Shown here one piece after another: positions 8,660 through 16,634 of a stretch of DNA of 64,000 nucleotides. Under the pieces are notes generated by a model. That model worked only from the letters and a program-made list of their open reading frames with translations, searched no databases and was not told the origin of the DNA. Origin of the DNA: RGIG4608 sp045651165. Its GTDB lineage: Bacteria > Bacillota > Clostridia > Oscillospirales > CAG-272. Location: positions 248,001 to 312,000 of the forward strand of contig JAZRRX010000039.1 in assembly GCA_045651165.1 (NCBI GenBank), written 5' to 3'. Numbering within the stretch: position 1 is the stretch's first letter; every line of letters begins with the position of its first letter. The translations under genes and the position numbers were made by a program.

Positions 8660-9796
8660 GTGGGATTTTTTAAAAGGATATCGGCTTTTGTTCTAATATT
8701 TGCGCTATTCACATCGTTTTCTTCCCTTTTTGTGGCTGCAAATGATGTGTCTATAAATAATATTTCTGCCAACTCTGCTTGTCTTATGGAAGCAGAAAGT
8801 GGAAAAATTATATATTCAAAAAACGGAAGCAAACGAATGCCCATGGCATCAACAACAAAGGTGATGACTGCCATAATTGCTCTTGAAAGTGGTATTTCTT
8901 TGAAAACCTTAATAAAAGTTCCTAAAGATGCAGTCGGTGTTGAGGGCTCGTCCGTTTATTTGAGGCAGGGTGAGAGTGTTACCTTTGAAATGCTCCTTTA
9001 CGCGCTTATGTTATCTTCTGCTAATGACGCGGCAGTTGCTATTGCGCTAACTGTTTCTCGTTCTGTGGAAGATTTTGTTGCTCTGATGAATGCAAAGGCG
9101 CAGAATTTAGAGCTTCTAGATACGCATTTTACAAATCCACACGGCCTTTATGACGAAGATCACTATACTACGGCACAAGATCTTGCAAAATTGATGGCTT
9201 ATGCTATGAAAAATGCAGATTTTGCCAAAGTAACATCATCTAAAACTAAAACATTCGCTCGTGATGGCGGTACTTACTTTTCACTTAGCAATCACAATCG
9301 ACTTTTAAAAACATATGACGGAGTTATAGGCGGCAAGACTGGCTTTACCAAGAAAAGTGGACGATGTCTTGTTACTTGCGCAGAGCGAGATGGGTTAAGA
9401 TTGATTGCTGTTACTCTAAATGCGCCAAACGATTGGAATGACCATACAAAGCTATATGATTTTGGATTTGCGAGCTATAAACGAGTTTATTTTAGTGCTC
9501 AATCATTAAAAATACCCGTAATTTCTGGTACAAAAAATGAAATTTTGGTTTCTAGTGAGACATTTTCAATCCTTCTTCCAAAAGAACACAATGAAATAAC
9601 TATAAGAATAAATGCTCCTTTATTTTTGTTTGCACGGATAAAACAAGGAGAAAAAGTTGGACAGATACTCTATTCGTTAAATGGAAAAATCATTGCAACT
9701 TCCCCACTATACAGTCGTGAAGATGTTGCAACAATCAAATACAAATTCAATCTCTTAGAATGGTTAAGAGATTTATTTAAAGGAATTTTAAATTAA
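8660..9796 (+). CDS. D-alanyl-D-alanine carboxypeptidase (DacF/PBP5 type, S11)
   Basis: A 378-residue secreted penicillin-binding protein. An N-terminal signal peptide spans about residues 4-27. The three active-site motifs are intact: Ser64-x-x-Lys67, Ser120-Ala-Asn122 and Lys226-Thr-Gly228. A C-terminal beta domain (about 280-350) precedes a short amphipathic tail that may hold it to the membrane. It trims the terminal D-Ala of peptidoglycan pentapeptides. The GTG start is the only one that keeps the signal peptide. Its ribosome site lies inside a hairpin. It overlaps rluB by 1 nt. Position beside gerW suggests a sporulation-related DacB/DacF role, which is inference. Confidence 0.92.
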   Translation: MGFFKRISAFVLIFALFTSFSSLFVAANDVSINNISANSACLMEAESGKIIYSKNGSKRMPMASTTKVMTAIIALESGISLKTLIKVPKDAVGVEGSSVYLRQGESVTFEMLLYALMLSSANDAAVAIALTVSRSVEDFVALMNAKAQNLELLDTHFTNPHGLYDEDHYTTAQDLAKLMAYAMKNADFAKVTSSKTKTFARDGGTYFSLSNHNRLLKTYDGVIGGKTGFTKKSGRCLVTCAERDGLRLIAVTLNAPNDWNDHTKLYDFGFASYKRVYFSAQSLKIPVISGTKNEILVSSETFSILLPKEHNEITIRINAPLFLFARIKQGEKVGQILYSLNGKIIATSPLYSREDVATIKYKFNLLEWLRDLFKGILN

Positions 9797-10509
9797 TGGA
9801 ACAAATAAGACTTCAAAAATATTTTACTGATTGCGGAATTCTTTCTCGTCGCGCCGCTGAAGATGAAATTAAGGCGGGCAAAGTTAAAGTTAACGGCATT
9901 TGTGCCGAGATTGGCGACAAGATTGATCCCGAAGTTGATATAGTTGAATACAAGGGCAAAAGAATTATGCCGCGTAGTGCCGTGGATTTCGTCTATATTC
10001 TTCTTAACAAGCCCTGCGGTGTTGTTACAAGTGCAAAAGATGAAAAAGGCAGAGTGTGTGTTACTGACCTTGTTAAATGTGGAACGAGAATATATCCCGT
10101 TGGTAGACTTGACTTAAATTCCCAGGGACTTATACTTATGACAAATGATGGTGAGCTAACTAATAAACTCACTCATCCTCGCCACGAAATACCCAAAATT
10201 TACGAGGTGGATGTTGTAGGCAAGGTTACAACCGAGCAATTAAATACTTTAAATTCTTCAATGACTGTTGACGGATATGTTTTGCTTCCTGTAAAAACTG
10301 AATTTCTTTCTAAAAATGAGAAATTCACAACACTCAGAATGACTCTATATGAGGGCAGAAATCGTCAAATTAGAAAAATGTGTGAGCAGGTTGGCTTGAA
10401 AGTTGCAAAGCTCACAAGAGTTGCTATTGGTAGCATTACTCTTGGCAATCTTCAAGGTGGCAAGTGGAGATATCTTAGCGAAGACGAAATAAAAATGCTT
10501 AAAAAATAA
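9796..10509 (+). CDS. rluB: 23S rRNA pseudouridine synthase RluB/RsuA family
   Basis: A 237-residue pseudouridine synthase. An S4 RNA-binding domain (about 3-60) is followed by the RsuA/RluB catalytic domain with catalytic Asp106 in the GRLDLNSQGL motif. The usual C-terminal EGRNRQIRKM segment is near 184-193. RluB modifies helix 89-90 of 23S rRNA next to the peptidyl-transferase centre. TAATG overlap with the carboxypeptidase gene implies translational coupling. The adjacency of dac and rluB is conserved in Firmicutes. A symmetric terminator follows. Confidence 0.93.
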   Translation: MEQIRLQKYFTDCGILSRRAAEDEIKAGKVKVNGICAEIGDKIDPEVDIVEYKGKRIMPRSAVDFVYILLNKPCGVVTSAKDEKGRVCVTDLVKCGTRIYPVGRLDLNSQGLILMTNDGELTNKLTHPRHEIPKIYEVDVVGKVTTEQLNTLNSSMTVDGYVLLPVKTEFLSKNEKFTTLRMTLYEGRNRQIRKMCEQVGLKVAKLTRVAIGSITLGNLQGGKWRYLSEDEIKMLKK

Positions 10510-10537
10510 AAATGGACGGATTAATCCGTCCATTTTT
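10508..10537. terminator. bidirectional terminator between rluB and prmC
   Basis: A self-complementary 30-base segment, AAAAATGGACGGA paired with TCCGTCCATTTTT around a TTAA loop. It starts at the rluB stop codon and covers the last codons of the convergent prmC gene. Confidence 0.85.
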
Positions 10538-11348
10538 TTAACAAAGCAACTCTATCGTTGCCACCATAGTCCTTAAATATTTCACACGAAAAGCCATATT
10601 CACCTGAAATTCGTTTTAAATCGTCCGCTTGGTCATAACCAATTTCGAAAAGTATTATTCCCTCTTTTTTGAGAAATTTTGAATAATCTTTTATTATCTT
10701 GTTATAAAATATAAGACCGTCTTCTCCTCCATAGAGCGCAACATAGGGTTCGTGTTTAACTTCCAGAGTAAGTTCTTCAATAACTTCAGGACGAATATAT
10801 GGTGGGTTAGAAAGAATAGCATCAAATTCAAATCCAGAAAGGCTATTTTCTTCTAAAAGAACATCAAAAAGTTTTGCCTCCACTCTTTTCTCCACCCCAT
10901 TTAAAGTGGCATTTTTACATGCTAATTCAAGAGTTTTAGGATATTTATCAACCATAACTGCACTTGTATCCTCTCTCTCGGCAAGTGTTGAGATTGCTAT
11001 GCAACCACTACCTGTGCAAAGATCAAGAAAATGCGAGCCATTCGGCAAAAGCTCAATTGCTTTTTCAACCAAAATCTCAGTATCCGAACGAGGAATAAGA
11101 CAGTTTTCATCAACAATATATGTCTGCCTATAAAAATCCCATTTACCAATTATATATTGCAAAGGAAAATGCTTCTCTCTCTTTTGCAAGGCAATCTCTA
11201 ATTCATCATTGATAATTTCTTCTTCCTTGTTCAAAAGATAATAGGATATTTTCTTTTTTGTGAAATGTTCAATTAAAATCTTAGCTTCATTTTCATATTC
11301 ACAAGGTGAAATATGACTGAGTTTATCTATAATATCCTTATATTTCAT
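10521..11348 (-). CDS. prmC: release factor glutamine methyltransferase PrmC (HemK)
   Basis: A 275-residue S-adenosylmethionine-dependent methyltransferase. An N-terminal helical release-factor-binding domain (about 1-75) is followed by a Rossmann methyltransferase domain. The SAM loop LDLCTGSGCIAIS lies around 108-120 and the catalytic NPPY is at 181-184. PrmC methylates the GGQ glutamine of RF1 and RF2. AAAGGA precedes the ATG. In many Firmicutes it follows prfA; here no release factor gene is in view, so it appears to stand alone on the minus strand. Confidence 0.96.
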   Translation of the reverse strand: MKYKDIIDKLSHISPCEYENEAKILIEHFTKKKISYYLLNKEEEIINDELEIALQKREKHFPLQYIIGKWDFYRQTYIVDENCLIPRSDTEILVEKAIELLPNGSHFLDLCTGSGCIAISTLAEREDTSAVMVDKYPKTLELACKNATLNGVEKRVEAKLFDVLLEENSLSGFEFDAILSNPPYIRPEVIEELTLEVKHEPYVALYGGEDGLIFYNKIIKDYSKFLKKEGIILFEIGYDQADDLKRISGEYGFSCEIFKDYGGNDRVALLKKWTD

Positions 11349-11394
11349 AAAATTCCTTTTCTACATAATTTTTTTATTTTTTTATATATTTTTG

Positions 11395-11422
11395 TTGCAT
11401 TTTCAAAAAAATATGTTATAAT
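11395..11422 (+). promoter_or_regulatory. sigma-A-like promoter of the small membrane protein gene
   Basis: TTGCAT, 16-bp spacer, TATAAT at 11417-11422, 35 bp before the ATG at 11457. GGAGG lies at a suitable distance before that ATG. Confidence 0.7.
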
Positions 11423-11456
11423 ATAAGTAGAATTAATTGATTGGAGGTTAAGCCAT

Positions 11457-11672
11457 ATGGAAAACAAAAAAACCAACTACGGCAAAATTATCTTTATCAC
11501 ACTTGCAGTTGTTGCCGCTTTTGCTGCAATTGCTTTCATCGTTTACAAATTGTTTGTAAAAAACCTTGAAAAGTGCTATTCTGAGGACGAATGCGACGAT
11601 CTCTTCCTTGAAGAAGATGATTCTTGCGAGTGCGAATGCCTTCAGTGTGATGCATTGACTGATGCAGAATAA
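11457..11672 (+). CDS. small single-pass membrane protein with acidic Cys-rich tail
   Basis: A 71-residue protein with its own promoter, a GGAGG ribosome site and its own terminator, which makes it a convincing gene. A short basic N-terminus leads into one hydrophobic segment (about 11-34). The tail is unusual: many Asp/Glu residues and cysteines at 40, 46, 57, 59, 61 and 64, the last four close together (C-x-C-x-C-x2-C). Such a tail could bind a metal ion or form disulfides. I do not recognise the family and assign no function. Confidence 0.8.
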   Translation: MENKKTNYGKIIFITLAVVAAFAAIAFIVYKLFVKNLEKCYSEDECDDLFLEEDDSCECECLQCDALTDAE

Positions 11673-11685
11673 TTTTTTGCCAAAT

Positions 11686-11714
11686 AAAGTGCCTTTTATT
11701 TTAAAAGGCACTTT
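11686..11714. terminator. bidirectional terminator (small membrane protein / dnaI-like gene)
   Basis: A 13-bp perfect stem, AAAGTGCCTTTTA / TAAAAGGCACTTT, with a 3-nt loop and T-tracts on both strands. It lies between the stop at 11672 and the convergent gene end at 11725. Confidence 0.9.
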
Positions 11715-11724
11715 TTCTTTTTTG

Positions 11725-12699
11725 TTATTTTTTCATTAATTTCTGCGCTCTAACATCTGTGCCTGCAAAGAAAACAATCTTATATTCACCGAACATTCTG
11801 CTTGTGATTCTATCAGTATATTTTTTCTTAATATCATCTTGAGAAAGATTGGTGCTAACAATTGTTGGCTTTTTACGGCTCAAACGATCGTTTAAAAGAT
11901 TATAGAGTGTTGAAACTGAAAATTGATTTATCATTTCAGTTCCAAGGTCATCAATAATAAGAAGATCGCATTCAAAATATCTTTCAATAAGCTCATTGGG
12001 TTCATTATTATAAGACTTAAATCTTTGAATTTCAAACTGTGAGAAAAGGTCGATAGCTCCTGTATAGAAAACATCATTTCCCTTTTCTATTACTTCACGA
12101 GCTACTGCACTTGACAAATGAGTTTTGCCAAGACCTGTGCCGCCCATCATCAAAATACTTGGTGAATTTTTAGAGTCAAAATCACGTGCATATTTTTTGA
12201 GATATTCAAGATGTTTGCTCATTACTTCATAATGAGTTGGGTTCTTCTTATAATAATCAAGTGAAAAATTATTAAAGCTCTGCTCTTTTATGAGGTTTGC
12301 AAATCCACTGCTTTCAATTCCTGCAAGTGTGAGTGCCTCTTTCATACAAGAGCACATTTTATTATCCACAAATCCCGTGTCACCACATTTTGCGCAATCG
12401 TATTTGACATCCGAATAGTCCGCAGGATATCCATTTGTTATAAGAATCTCTGCACGTCTTTTTTGAAGTGCATCATTCTTTGCTCTTATCTCCGCTATCT
12501 TTGAAGCGGTATCACCACCCGACAAGGATGCTGAGAAAATTTCAAGCCCTGTAAGTGAAAGTTCTCTATCAATTTTAGCAATCTCGGGAATTGCACGACG
12601 AACTTCCTGCGCCTTAATATCTGCACGCTCGCGCGCCACAAGATATTTTTGCGAATATTCGTCATATACTTTTTTATATATTGAACTATTATATCCCAT
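11725..12699 (-). CDS. DnaC/DnaI-like helicase-loader ATPase
   Basis: A 324-residue AAA+ protein. The first 95 residues are helical, followed by a cysteine cluster (Cys102, Cys105, Cys116, Cys118) resembling the zinc-binding site of DnaI. The ATPase domain has Walker A GGTGLGKT at 186-193 and Walker B LLIIDDLG near 249-256. DnaI-type proteins load the replicative helicase during initiation or restart. It starts 2 nt after the DnaD-like gene, with a GAGGAG site inside that gene's end. The pairing supports the primosome role. Confidence 0.92.
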   Translation of the reverse strand: MGYNSSIYKKVYDEYSQKYLVARERADIKAQEVRRAIPEIAKIDRELSLTGLEIFSASLSGGDTASKIAEIRAKNDALQKRRAEILITNGYPADYSDVKYDCAKCGDTGFVDNKMCSCMKEALTLAGIESSGFANLIKEQSFNNFSLDYYKKNPTHYEVMSKHLEYLKKYARDFDSKNSPSILMMGGTGLGKTHLSSAVAREVIEKGNDVFYTGAIDLFSQFEIQRFKSYNNEPNELIERYFECDLLIIDDLGTEMINQFSVSTLYNLLNDRLSRKKPTIVSTNLSQDDIKKKYTDRITSRMFGEYKIVFFAGTDVRAQKLMKK

Positions 12700-12701
12700 A
12701 T

Positions 12702-13682
12702 TTACTCCTCTGAATATGAACGCTTAAGTGCCGCCGCAAAGAAATCGTCAACATCAAAACTTGAGCCATCATTGGCCTTTTCTTGCTCACGAGCAGCAAG
12801 CAATGCCTTAACATCATCCACGTTCTTTATTCCATCTGCAAACCACTTTTCAAGTATAGCATTAGCATAATGAATTGATGGTTTATTTGTAGCAGAAACT
12901 GTTATTTCATATGCTTGTTCAATGACATCAAGGTCATAATGATATGTTGAAACCCATGTATCCACCTGCTTTTGCTCTTTGGAAGTTAATTTGCGAGCAC
13001 CAAGTCCAAAGATATTCTTAATCTTTGTTTCAATCTGCGCCTTTTCTTCCCTTGCATACAAAGCTTGTTGAAGAACCTTAGCATCTGTAAATCCATCATC
13101 AATGCAAGATACTGCAATTTTTTCGATATATCGAAGCGATTTCATATCGTTTCTTGCTGCATAATGCATAAGAACAAGAATATAATCATTATCAAGCCCA
13201 AGATAATCAACAAAGCCCATAAGCACCTTGATATCACTAGCTGTAAATATCTTGCCAAGAACGTTTTGGCATTCATCAATAAGTCCAACAACGTTGTTAT
13301 GCTTTTGAAGTAATGCATTAAGCTCTGCACTTGTGTACTGAGGAAGCTCACTTACCTTTGCGCGTTTTGGCACATTATTTTCTGTACTCTTTTCATTTTT
13401 AGTTGCAGATTTCACTTTTTCTGCGCCATCGCCAAGTGAAATTACACCCGTACCGTTCCAAAATGATATGGAATTTTCAACATCAGCCACTTCGCATCCA
13501 AGCTCGTCAGCAATAAGCTGTTGATATTTTCCGCTTCTATATCTATCCGATGAAGCAATCAAAAGCAAGACTTTAATATCAAACTTTTTGGCTTTATCAA
13601 CATATTCAAGAACGGTTGCAGGAAGAACTGCAACTCCCGTTCCGTAATTCAAATTTATATGTAATTTGTCGTTTTTTTTCAT
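12702..13682 (-). CDS. DnaD-domain primosomal protein
   Basis: A 326-residue protein of the Firmicute DnaB/DnaD superfamily. An N-terminal winged-helix-like part (about 1-90) and a charged linker (about 93-110) come first. Two helical DDBH-type regions follow, around 115-190 and 215-285. The second carries the conserved pattern with YANAILEKWFADGI (about 278-291), diagnostic for the DnaD C-terminal domain. These proteins bind DNA and recruit the helicase loader at origins or stalled forks. It is the middle gene of rex-dnaD-dnaI, 15 nt after rex. Confidence 0.9.
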   Translation of the reverse strand: MKKNDKLHINLNYGTGVAVLPATVLEYVDKAKKFDIKVLLLIASSDRYRSGKYQQLIADELGCEVADVENSISFWNGTGVISLGDGAEKVKSATKNEKSTENNVPKRAKVSELPQYTSAELNALLQKHNNVVGLIDECQNVLGKIFTASDIKVLMGFVDYLGLDNDYILVLMHYAARNDMKSLRYIEKIAVSCIDDGFTDAKVLQQALYAREEKAQIETKIKNIFGLGARKLTSKEQKQVDTWVSTYHYDLDVIEQAYEITVSATNKPSIHYANAILEKWFADGIKNVDDVKALLAAREQEKANDGSSFDVDDFFAAALKRSYSEE

Positions 13683-13697
13683 AATTAACCTTTTCTA

Positions 13698-14375
13698 TTA
13701 GTTATTCTTGTTTGCAAGACGATAGTTAAGTGTCATCAAAGAGTCACCAAGGTGAACGTTTTCAACAACAATTCTATCTTCAATCGCATCAAATTCTTGA
13801 CCTGTAAAATTCCAAATTCCGCCTATATCAGTTTCTGCAATTCTTTCTGCCATTGCAAGTGCGTGCTCTTTAGGAAGAGTAAGAACTGCAATATCAACCG
13901 TATGAGTTGCAGCATATCTTTCAAACTCGTCTATATGAAGAATCGGTATTTCGTTTACTTTTTTGCCAACAAGTGTTTCATCATTATCAAAGATGGCTAC
14001 GATATCAACTCCGCGCTTTTCAAACATATCGTTGTTTGCCAAGGCGCGTCCGATATTACCACCACCGATAATTACTGCTTGAAATCCTTCGCCAACACCA
14101 AGCAATTCACAAATTCTTGCATAGAGATAGTTAACGTTATATCCGTATCCCTGCTGACCAAATCCACCGAAGCAGTTTAAATCTTGACGAATCTGTGAAG
14201 CAGTGATATTCATTCTTCTCGAAAGCTCCGCTGAGCTAATTCTTGTTTTCCCTTCTCTAATAAGCATTCTCAAATATCTAAAATATCTGGGGAGGCGTTT
14301 TATTACCGCCGCAGAAACATTTTCTTTAGAAAAATTGATATGTTCTTCGTTATTCATAAAGTCCTTTTCCATCAT
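13698..14375 (-). CDS. rex: redox-sensing transcriptional repressor Rex
   Basis: A 225-residue Rex. An N-terminal winged-helix DNA-binding domain (about 18-90, with the RLPRYFRYL start typical of the family) is followed by a Rossmann NAD(H)-binding domain with GGGNIG around 103-108, and a C-terminal domain-swap helix. Rex senses the NADH/NAD+ ratio and derepresses fermentation genes at high NADH. Two adjacent ATG codons follow an AAAGGT site. I found no convincing clostridial Rex operator palindrome upstream, so autoregulation is not supported by sequence here. It heads a unit with two primosome genes. Confidence 0.96.
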   Translation of the reverse strand: MMEKDFMNNEEHINFSKENVSAAVIKRLPRYFRYLRMLIREGKTRISSAELSRRMNITASQIRQDLNCFGGFGQQGYGYNVNYLYARICELLGVGEGFQAVIIGGGNIGRALANNDMFEKRGVDIVAIFDNDETLVGKKVNEIPILHIDEFERYAATHTVDIAVLTLPKEHALAMAERIAETDIGGIWNFTGQEFDAIEDRIVVENVHLGDSLMTLNYRLANKNN

Positions 14376-14414
14376 AAAATTACCTTTCTATATTTAACAT
14401 CATTAACATTTTAG

Positions 14415-14502
14415 TTTTACACAGGTTGTCCACTGAAAAAAGCTTGATAAATCAAGTTTTCCACAGTTTCCACATAGTTTTCCACAGGATATATGTGGAA
14501 AA
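14415..14502. promoter_or_regulatory. cluster of DnaA-box-like sites between tsaD and rex
   Basis: Four sites match the loose DnaA-box consensus TTWTNCACA: TTTTACACA 14415-14423, TTTTCCACA 14457-14465, TTTTCCACA 14478-14486, and TTTTCCACA on the opposite strand at 14494-14502. Two near-matches lie between them (GTTTCCACA 14466-14474 and TTGTCCACT 14426-14434). All fall within about 90 bp of the 148-bp gap. Such clusters bind or titrate DnaA. Binding is inferred from motif density only. Confidence 0.6.
14436..14456 (-). terminator. weak intrinsic terminator after tsaD
   Basis: On the minus strand CTTGAT-TT-ATCAAG followed by C and six T. The stem is only 6 bp with a very small loop, so efficiency is doubtful. 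Its position, 68 bp past the tsaD stop, would fit. Confidence 0.3.
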
Positions 14503-14523
14503 CTTGTTACTTTTTGTCGAACC

Positions 14524-15537
14524 TCAATCAAGCGGTGAGTACGCACTGGCATTGAGATAGGTATCTGCAAAATTACCCTTTTTATATTCGTAATATCCTG
14601 CTAATGCAATCATTGCGCCATTGTCTCCACAAAGGGATTTATCGGGCATTACAAACTTTATACCTTTCTTTTCACACAGACGGGCAAGTGCCGAGCGAAG
14701 ATGTGAATTCGCCGCTACTCCGCCTGAAATTGCAAACGTATCTGCGCCACTCTTTTCAAGTGCATCTTCTACCTTCTTACAAATCGCTTTTACCACGCAA
14801 TCGGTATAAGATGCGGCAACATCTGCATAGCTTATCTGAATTCCCTTTTGGGTATTGCTATTGATATAATTCAACGCCGAGGTTTTAAGTCCCGAAAATG
14901 AAAAATCAAGGTTATCACCAAAAAGTGCGGGAGATGGAAACTTTATTGCCTTTGGGTCGCCCTCATAAGCTAATTTATCAAGTGCCGCACCACCGGGATA
15001 GGGCATTCCCATTACTCTTGCAATTTTATCAAACGCTTCACCTGCCGCGTCGTCTCTTGTTGTACCAAGCTCGTCAAATTCTGCATAATCGCGAATATGA
15101 TAAATTGAGGTGTGTCCACCTGAAACAACAAGTGCCAAAAATGGTGGTTTGAGTTCGGGAGCAGCAAAATAAGCCGCTGCAACGTGTCCTTTAATGTGGT
15201 CAACGGGCACAAGAGGTATATTGTTAGCAAATGCCAAGCTTTTTGCAAAATTTACGCCCACCAAAAGTGCACCGATAAGTCCCGGCGATGACGTAACCGC
15301 GATAGCATCAAGCTGTGAAAGTGTGATGCCTGCTGTGTCAAGTGCTTCGTGAGTTATACGAGACACCGCCTCTATATGTGCTCTACTAGCAATCTCGGGC
15401 ACAACTCCACCGTAAAGACGGTGAATATCTATTTGAGATGCCACAATATTTGAACGAATATATGGCTTTTCATCTATTATTTCAACCACGGAAGCTGATG
15501 TCTCATCACATGAGCTTTCCATTCCTAAAATATACAT
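14524..15537 (-). CDS. tsaD: tRNA N6-adenosine threonylcarbamoyltransferase TsaD (Gcp/YgjD)
   Basis: A 337-residue ASKHA-fold enzyme that transfers threonylcarbamoyl to A37 of ANN-decoding tRNAs with TsaB and TsaE. The N-terminal ESSCDETS motif is at 7-14. Metal-ligand His113 and His117 lie in HIKGH, and GGVAANSHLR is near 273-282. Length is typical. It lies 10 nt after rimI, a partnership widely conserved because tsaB-rimI-tsaD often form an operon; tsaB and tsaE are not in this window. AGGAAG precedes the ATG. Confidence 0.97.
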   Translation of the reverse strand: MYILGMESSCDETSASVVEIIDEKPYIRSNIVASQIDIHRLYGGVVPEIASRAHIEAVSRITHEALDTAGITLSQLDAIAVTSSPGLIGALLVGVNFAKSLAFANNIPLVPVDHIKGHVAAAYFAAPELKPPFLALVVSGGHTSIYHIRDYAEFDELGTTRDDAAGEAFDKIARVMGMPYPGGAALDKLAYEGDPKAIKFPSPALFGDNLDFSFSGLKTSALNYINSNTQKGIQISYADVAASYTDCVVKAICKKVEDALEKSGADTFAISGGVAANSHLRSALARLCEKKGIKFVMPDKSLCGDNGAMIALAGYYEYKKGNFADTYLNASAYSPLD

Positions 15538-15547
15538 AAAATACTTC

Positions 15548-15985
15548 CTAATCTAAATTTTTAATCATTACAAGAGCATTCTCTCTAGGATTCTTATAAA
15601 AATCCTTGCGCTTGCCCTCTTGAGTAAATCCAAAAGAATTATAAAGTGCAATCGCGGGTGCATTACTTTCTCTTACCTCGAGAGAAATAAGGGATATTTT
15701 CCTTTTTTTGCATTCGTCAAAAACTCCAGAAATAACTTCTTTGGCATATCCTCTGCCACGAAATTCGGGAGCGGTTGCCACATTGATTATTTGCGCTTCA
15801 TCAAGCACTGTAACAAGTGTGCAATATGAAGTGAGCGTATCGTCTTCAAAGCAACAAACACAAAGGTTTTTTTCATCCAAAAAAAGTTCGAGTCCCTTTT
15901 CACTACACGGCTCTGAAAATACTATTTTTTCAACATCTGCAACAAGGTGCAAGTGCTCTTTATTAGCCAAAAGAATTTTTCTCAT
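15548..15985 (-). CDS. rimI: ribosomal-protein-alanine N-acetyltransferase RimI (GNAT)
   Basis: A 145-residue GNAT acetyltransferase. The acetyl-CoA loop RGRGYAKEV (about 75-83) and the downstream LEVRESNAPAIALYNSFGF motif (about 99-117) are the RimI hallmarks. It acetylates the N-terminus of ribosomal protein S18, or acts more broadly. I took ATG 15985, which overlaps the stop of the deaminase gene, over an in-frame TTG two codons earlier. It is the middle gene of comEB-rimI-tsaD. Confidence 0.88.
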   Translation of the reverse strand: MRKILLANKEHLHLVADVEKIVFSEPCSEKGLELFLDEKNLCVCCFEDDTLTSYCTLVTVLDEAQIINVATAPEFRGRGYAKEVISGVFDECKKRKISLISLEVRESNAPAIALYNSFGFTQEGKRKDFYKNPRENALVMIKNLD

Positions 15986-15987
15986 TA

Positions 15988-16476
15988 TCAATAACCAAAG
16001 TTACCCGACAAGGAGTCGTCATCGTCAATCCATTCGTTAACATCTATAACGCGGAAATTCTCTTTATCGTCACGAACGACTACAAAAGCAATTCCTGCAT
16101 TGATAACTTGTTTTTTACACATCATACAAGATGTTGTATGAGAAACAAGTGATGCACTTTCAGGATCAACACATGCCATATACAAGGTAGCTCCAAGCAT
16201 TTGGTCGCGAGGTGCTGCAATTATTGCATTTGCCTCTGCATGAACGGAACGGCAAAGCTCATATCTTTCACCACGAGGAATTTGAAGTTTCTCTCTCATG
16301 CAAAATTTAAGCTCATTACAATTCTTTCTGCCACGGGGTGCTCCGTTATATCCTGTTGAGATAATAACGTCATTTTTAACTATAATCGCGCCGTACTTTT
16401 TGCGCATACATGTACTTCTTTCAGCTACAGTTTGCGCTATATCAAGATAATAATTTTCTTTTGAAATTCTATCCAT
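15988..16476 (-). CDS. comEB: dCMP deaminase-family zinc enzyme (ComEB-like)
   Basis: A 162-residue cytidine/deoxycytidylate deaminase. The zinc and proton-shuttle motif His79-Ala-Glu81 and the second zinc motif Cys117-x-x-Cys120 are present. The residue before Cys117 is Ser116 where most members have proline. Deamination of dCMP yields dUMP for thymidylate synthesis. ATG 16476 is preceded by AGAGGT, so I rejected an upstream in-frame start. A sigma-A promoter lies just upstream, making this the first gene of the unit. Confidence 0.88.
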   Translation of the reverse strand: MDRISKENYYLDIAQTVAERSTCMRKKYGAIIVKNDVIISTGYNGAPRGRKNCNELKFCMREKLQIPRGERYELCRSVHAEANAIIAAPRDQMLGATLYMACVDPESASLVSHTTSCMMCKKQVINAGIAFVVVRDDKENFRVIDVNEWIDDDDSLSGNFGY

Positions 16477-16517
16477 TGTGTTACCTCTTTTCAAGTAAAC
16501 ATATCTATACATAGTAT

Positions 16518-16546
16518 ATTATAAAATAAAACGAGCATAAAATCAA
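16518..16546 (-). promoter_or_regulatory. sigma-A promoter of comEB-rimI-tsaD
   Basis: Minus strand TTGATT, 17-bp spacer, TATAAT, ending 42 bp upstream of the comEB ATG. Confidence 0.75.
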
Positions 16547-16578
16547 GAGGGTTTTACAAATTTCGATATTAAAAAAAC

Positions 16579-16604
16579 AAAAAGAGAGGAAAACCTCTCT
16601 TTTT
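16579..16604. terminator. terminator of the amino-acid ABC operon
   Basis: AAAAAGAGAGG / CCTCTCTTTTT, 11 bp with an AAAA loop. It lies 31 bp beyond the ATPase gene stop and just before the comEB promoter. Confidence 0.9.
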
Positions 16605-16634
16605 GTAAAACATTAATTCTAATTTTATGGACAA

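Noticed and set aside
14376..14412. Rex operator upstream of rex
   Set aside because: TGTTAA occurs twice as a direct repeat rather than as the palindrome TTGTTAAnnnnTTAACAA expected for clostridial Rex, so autoregulation is not supported.
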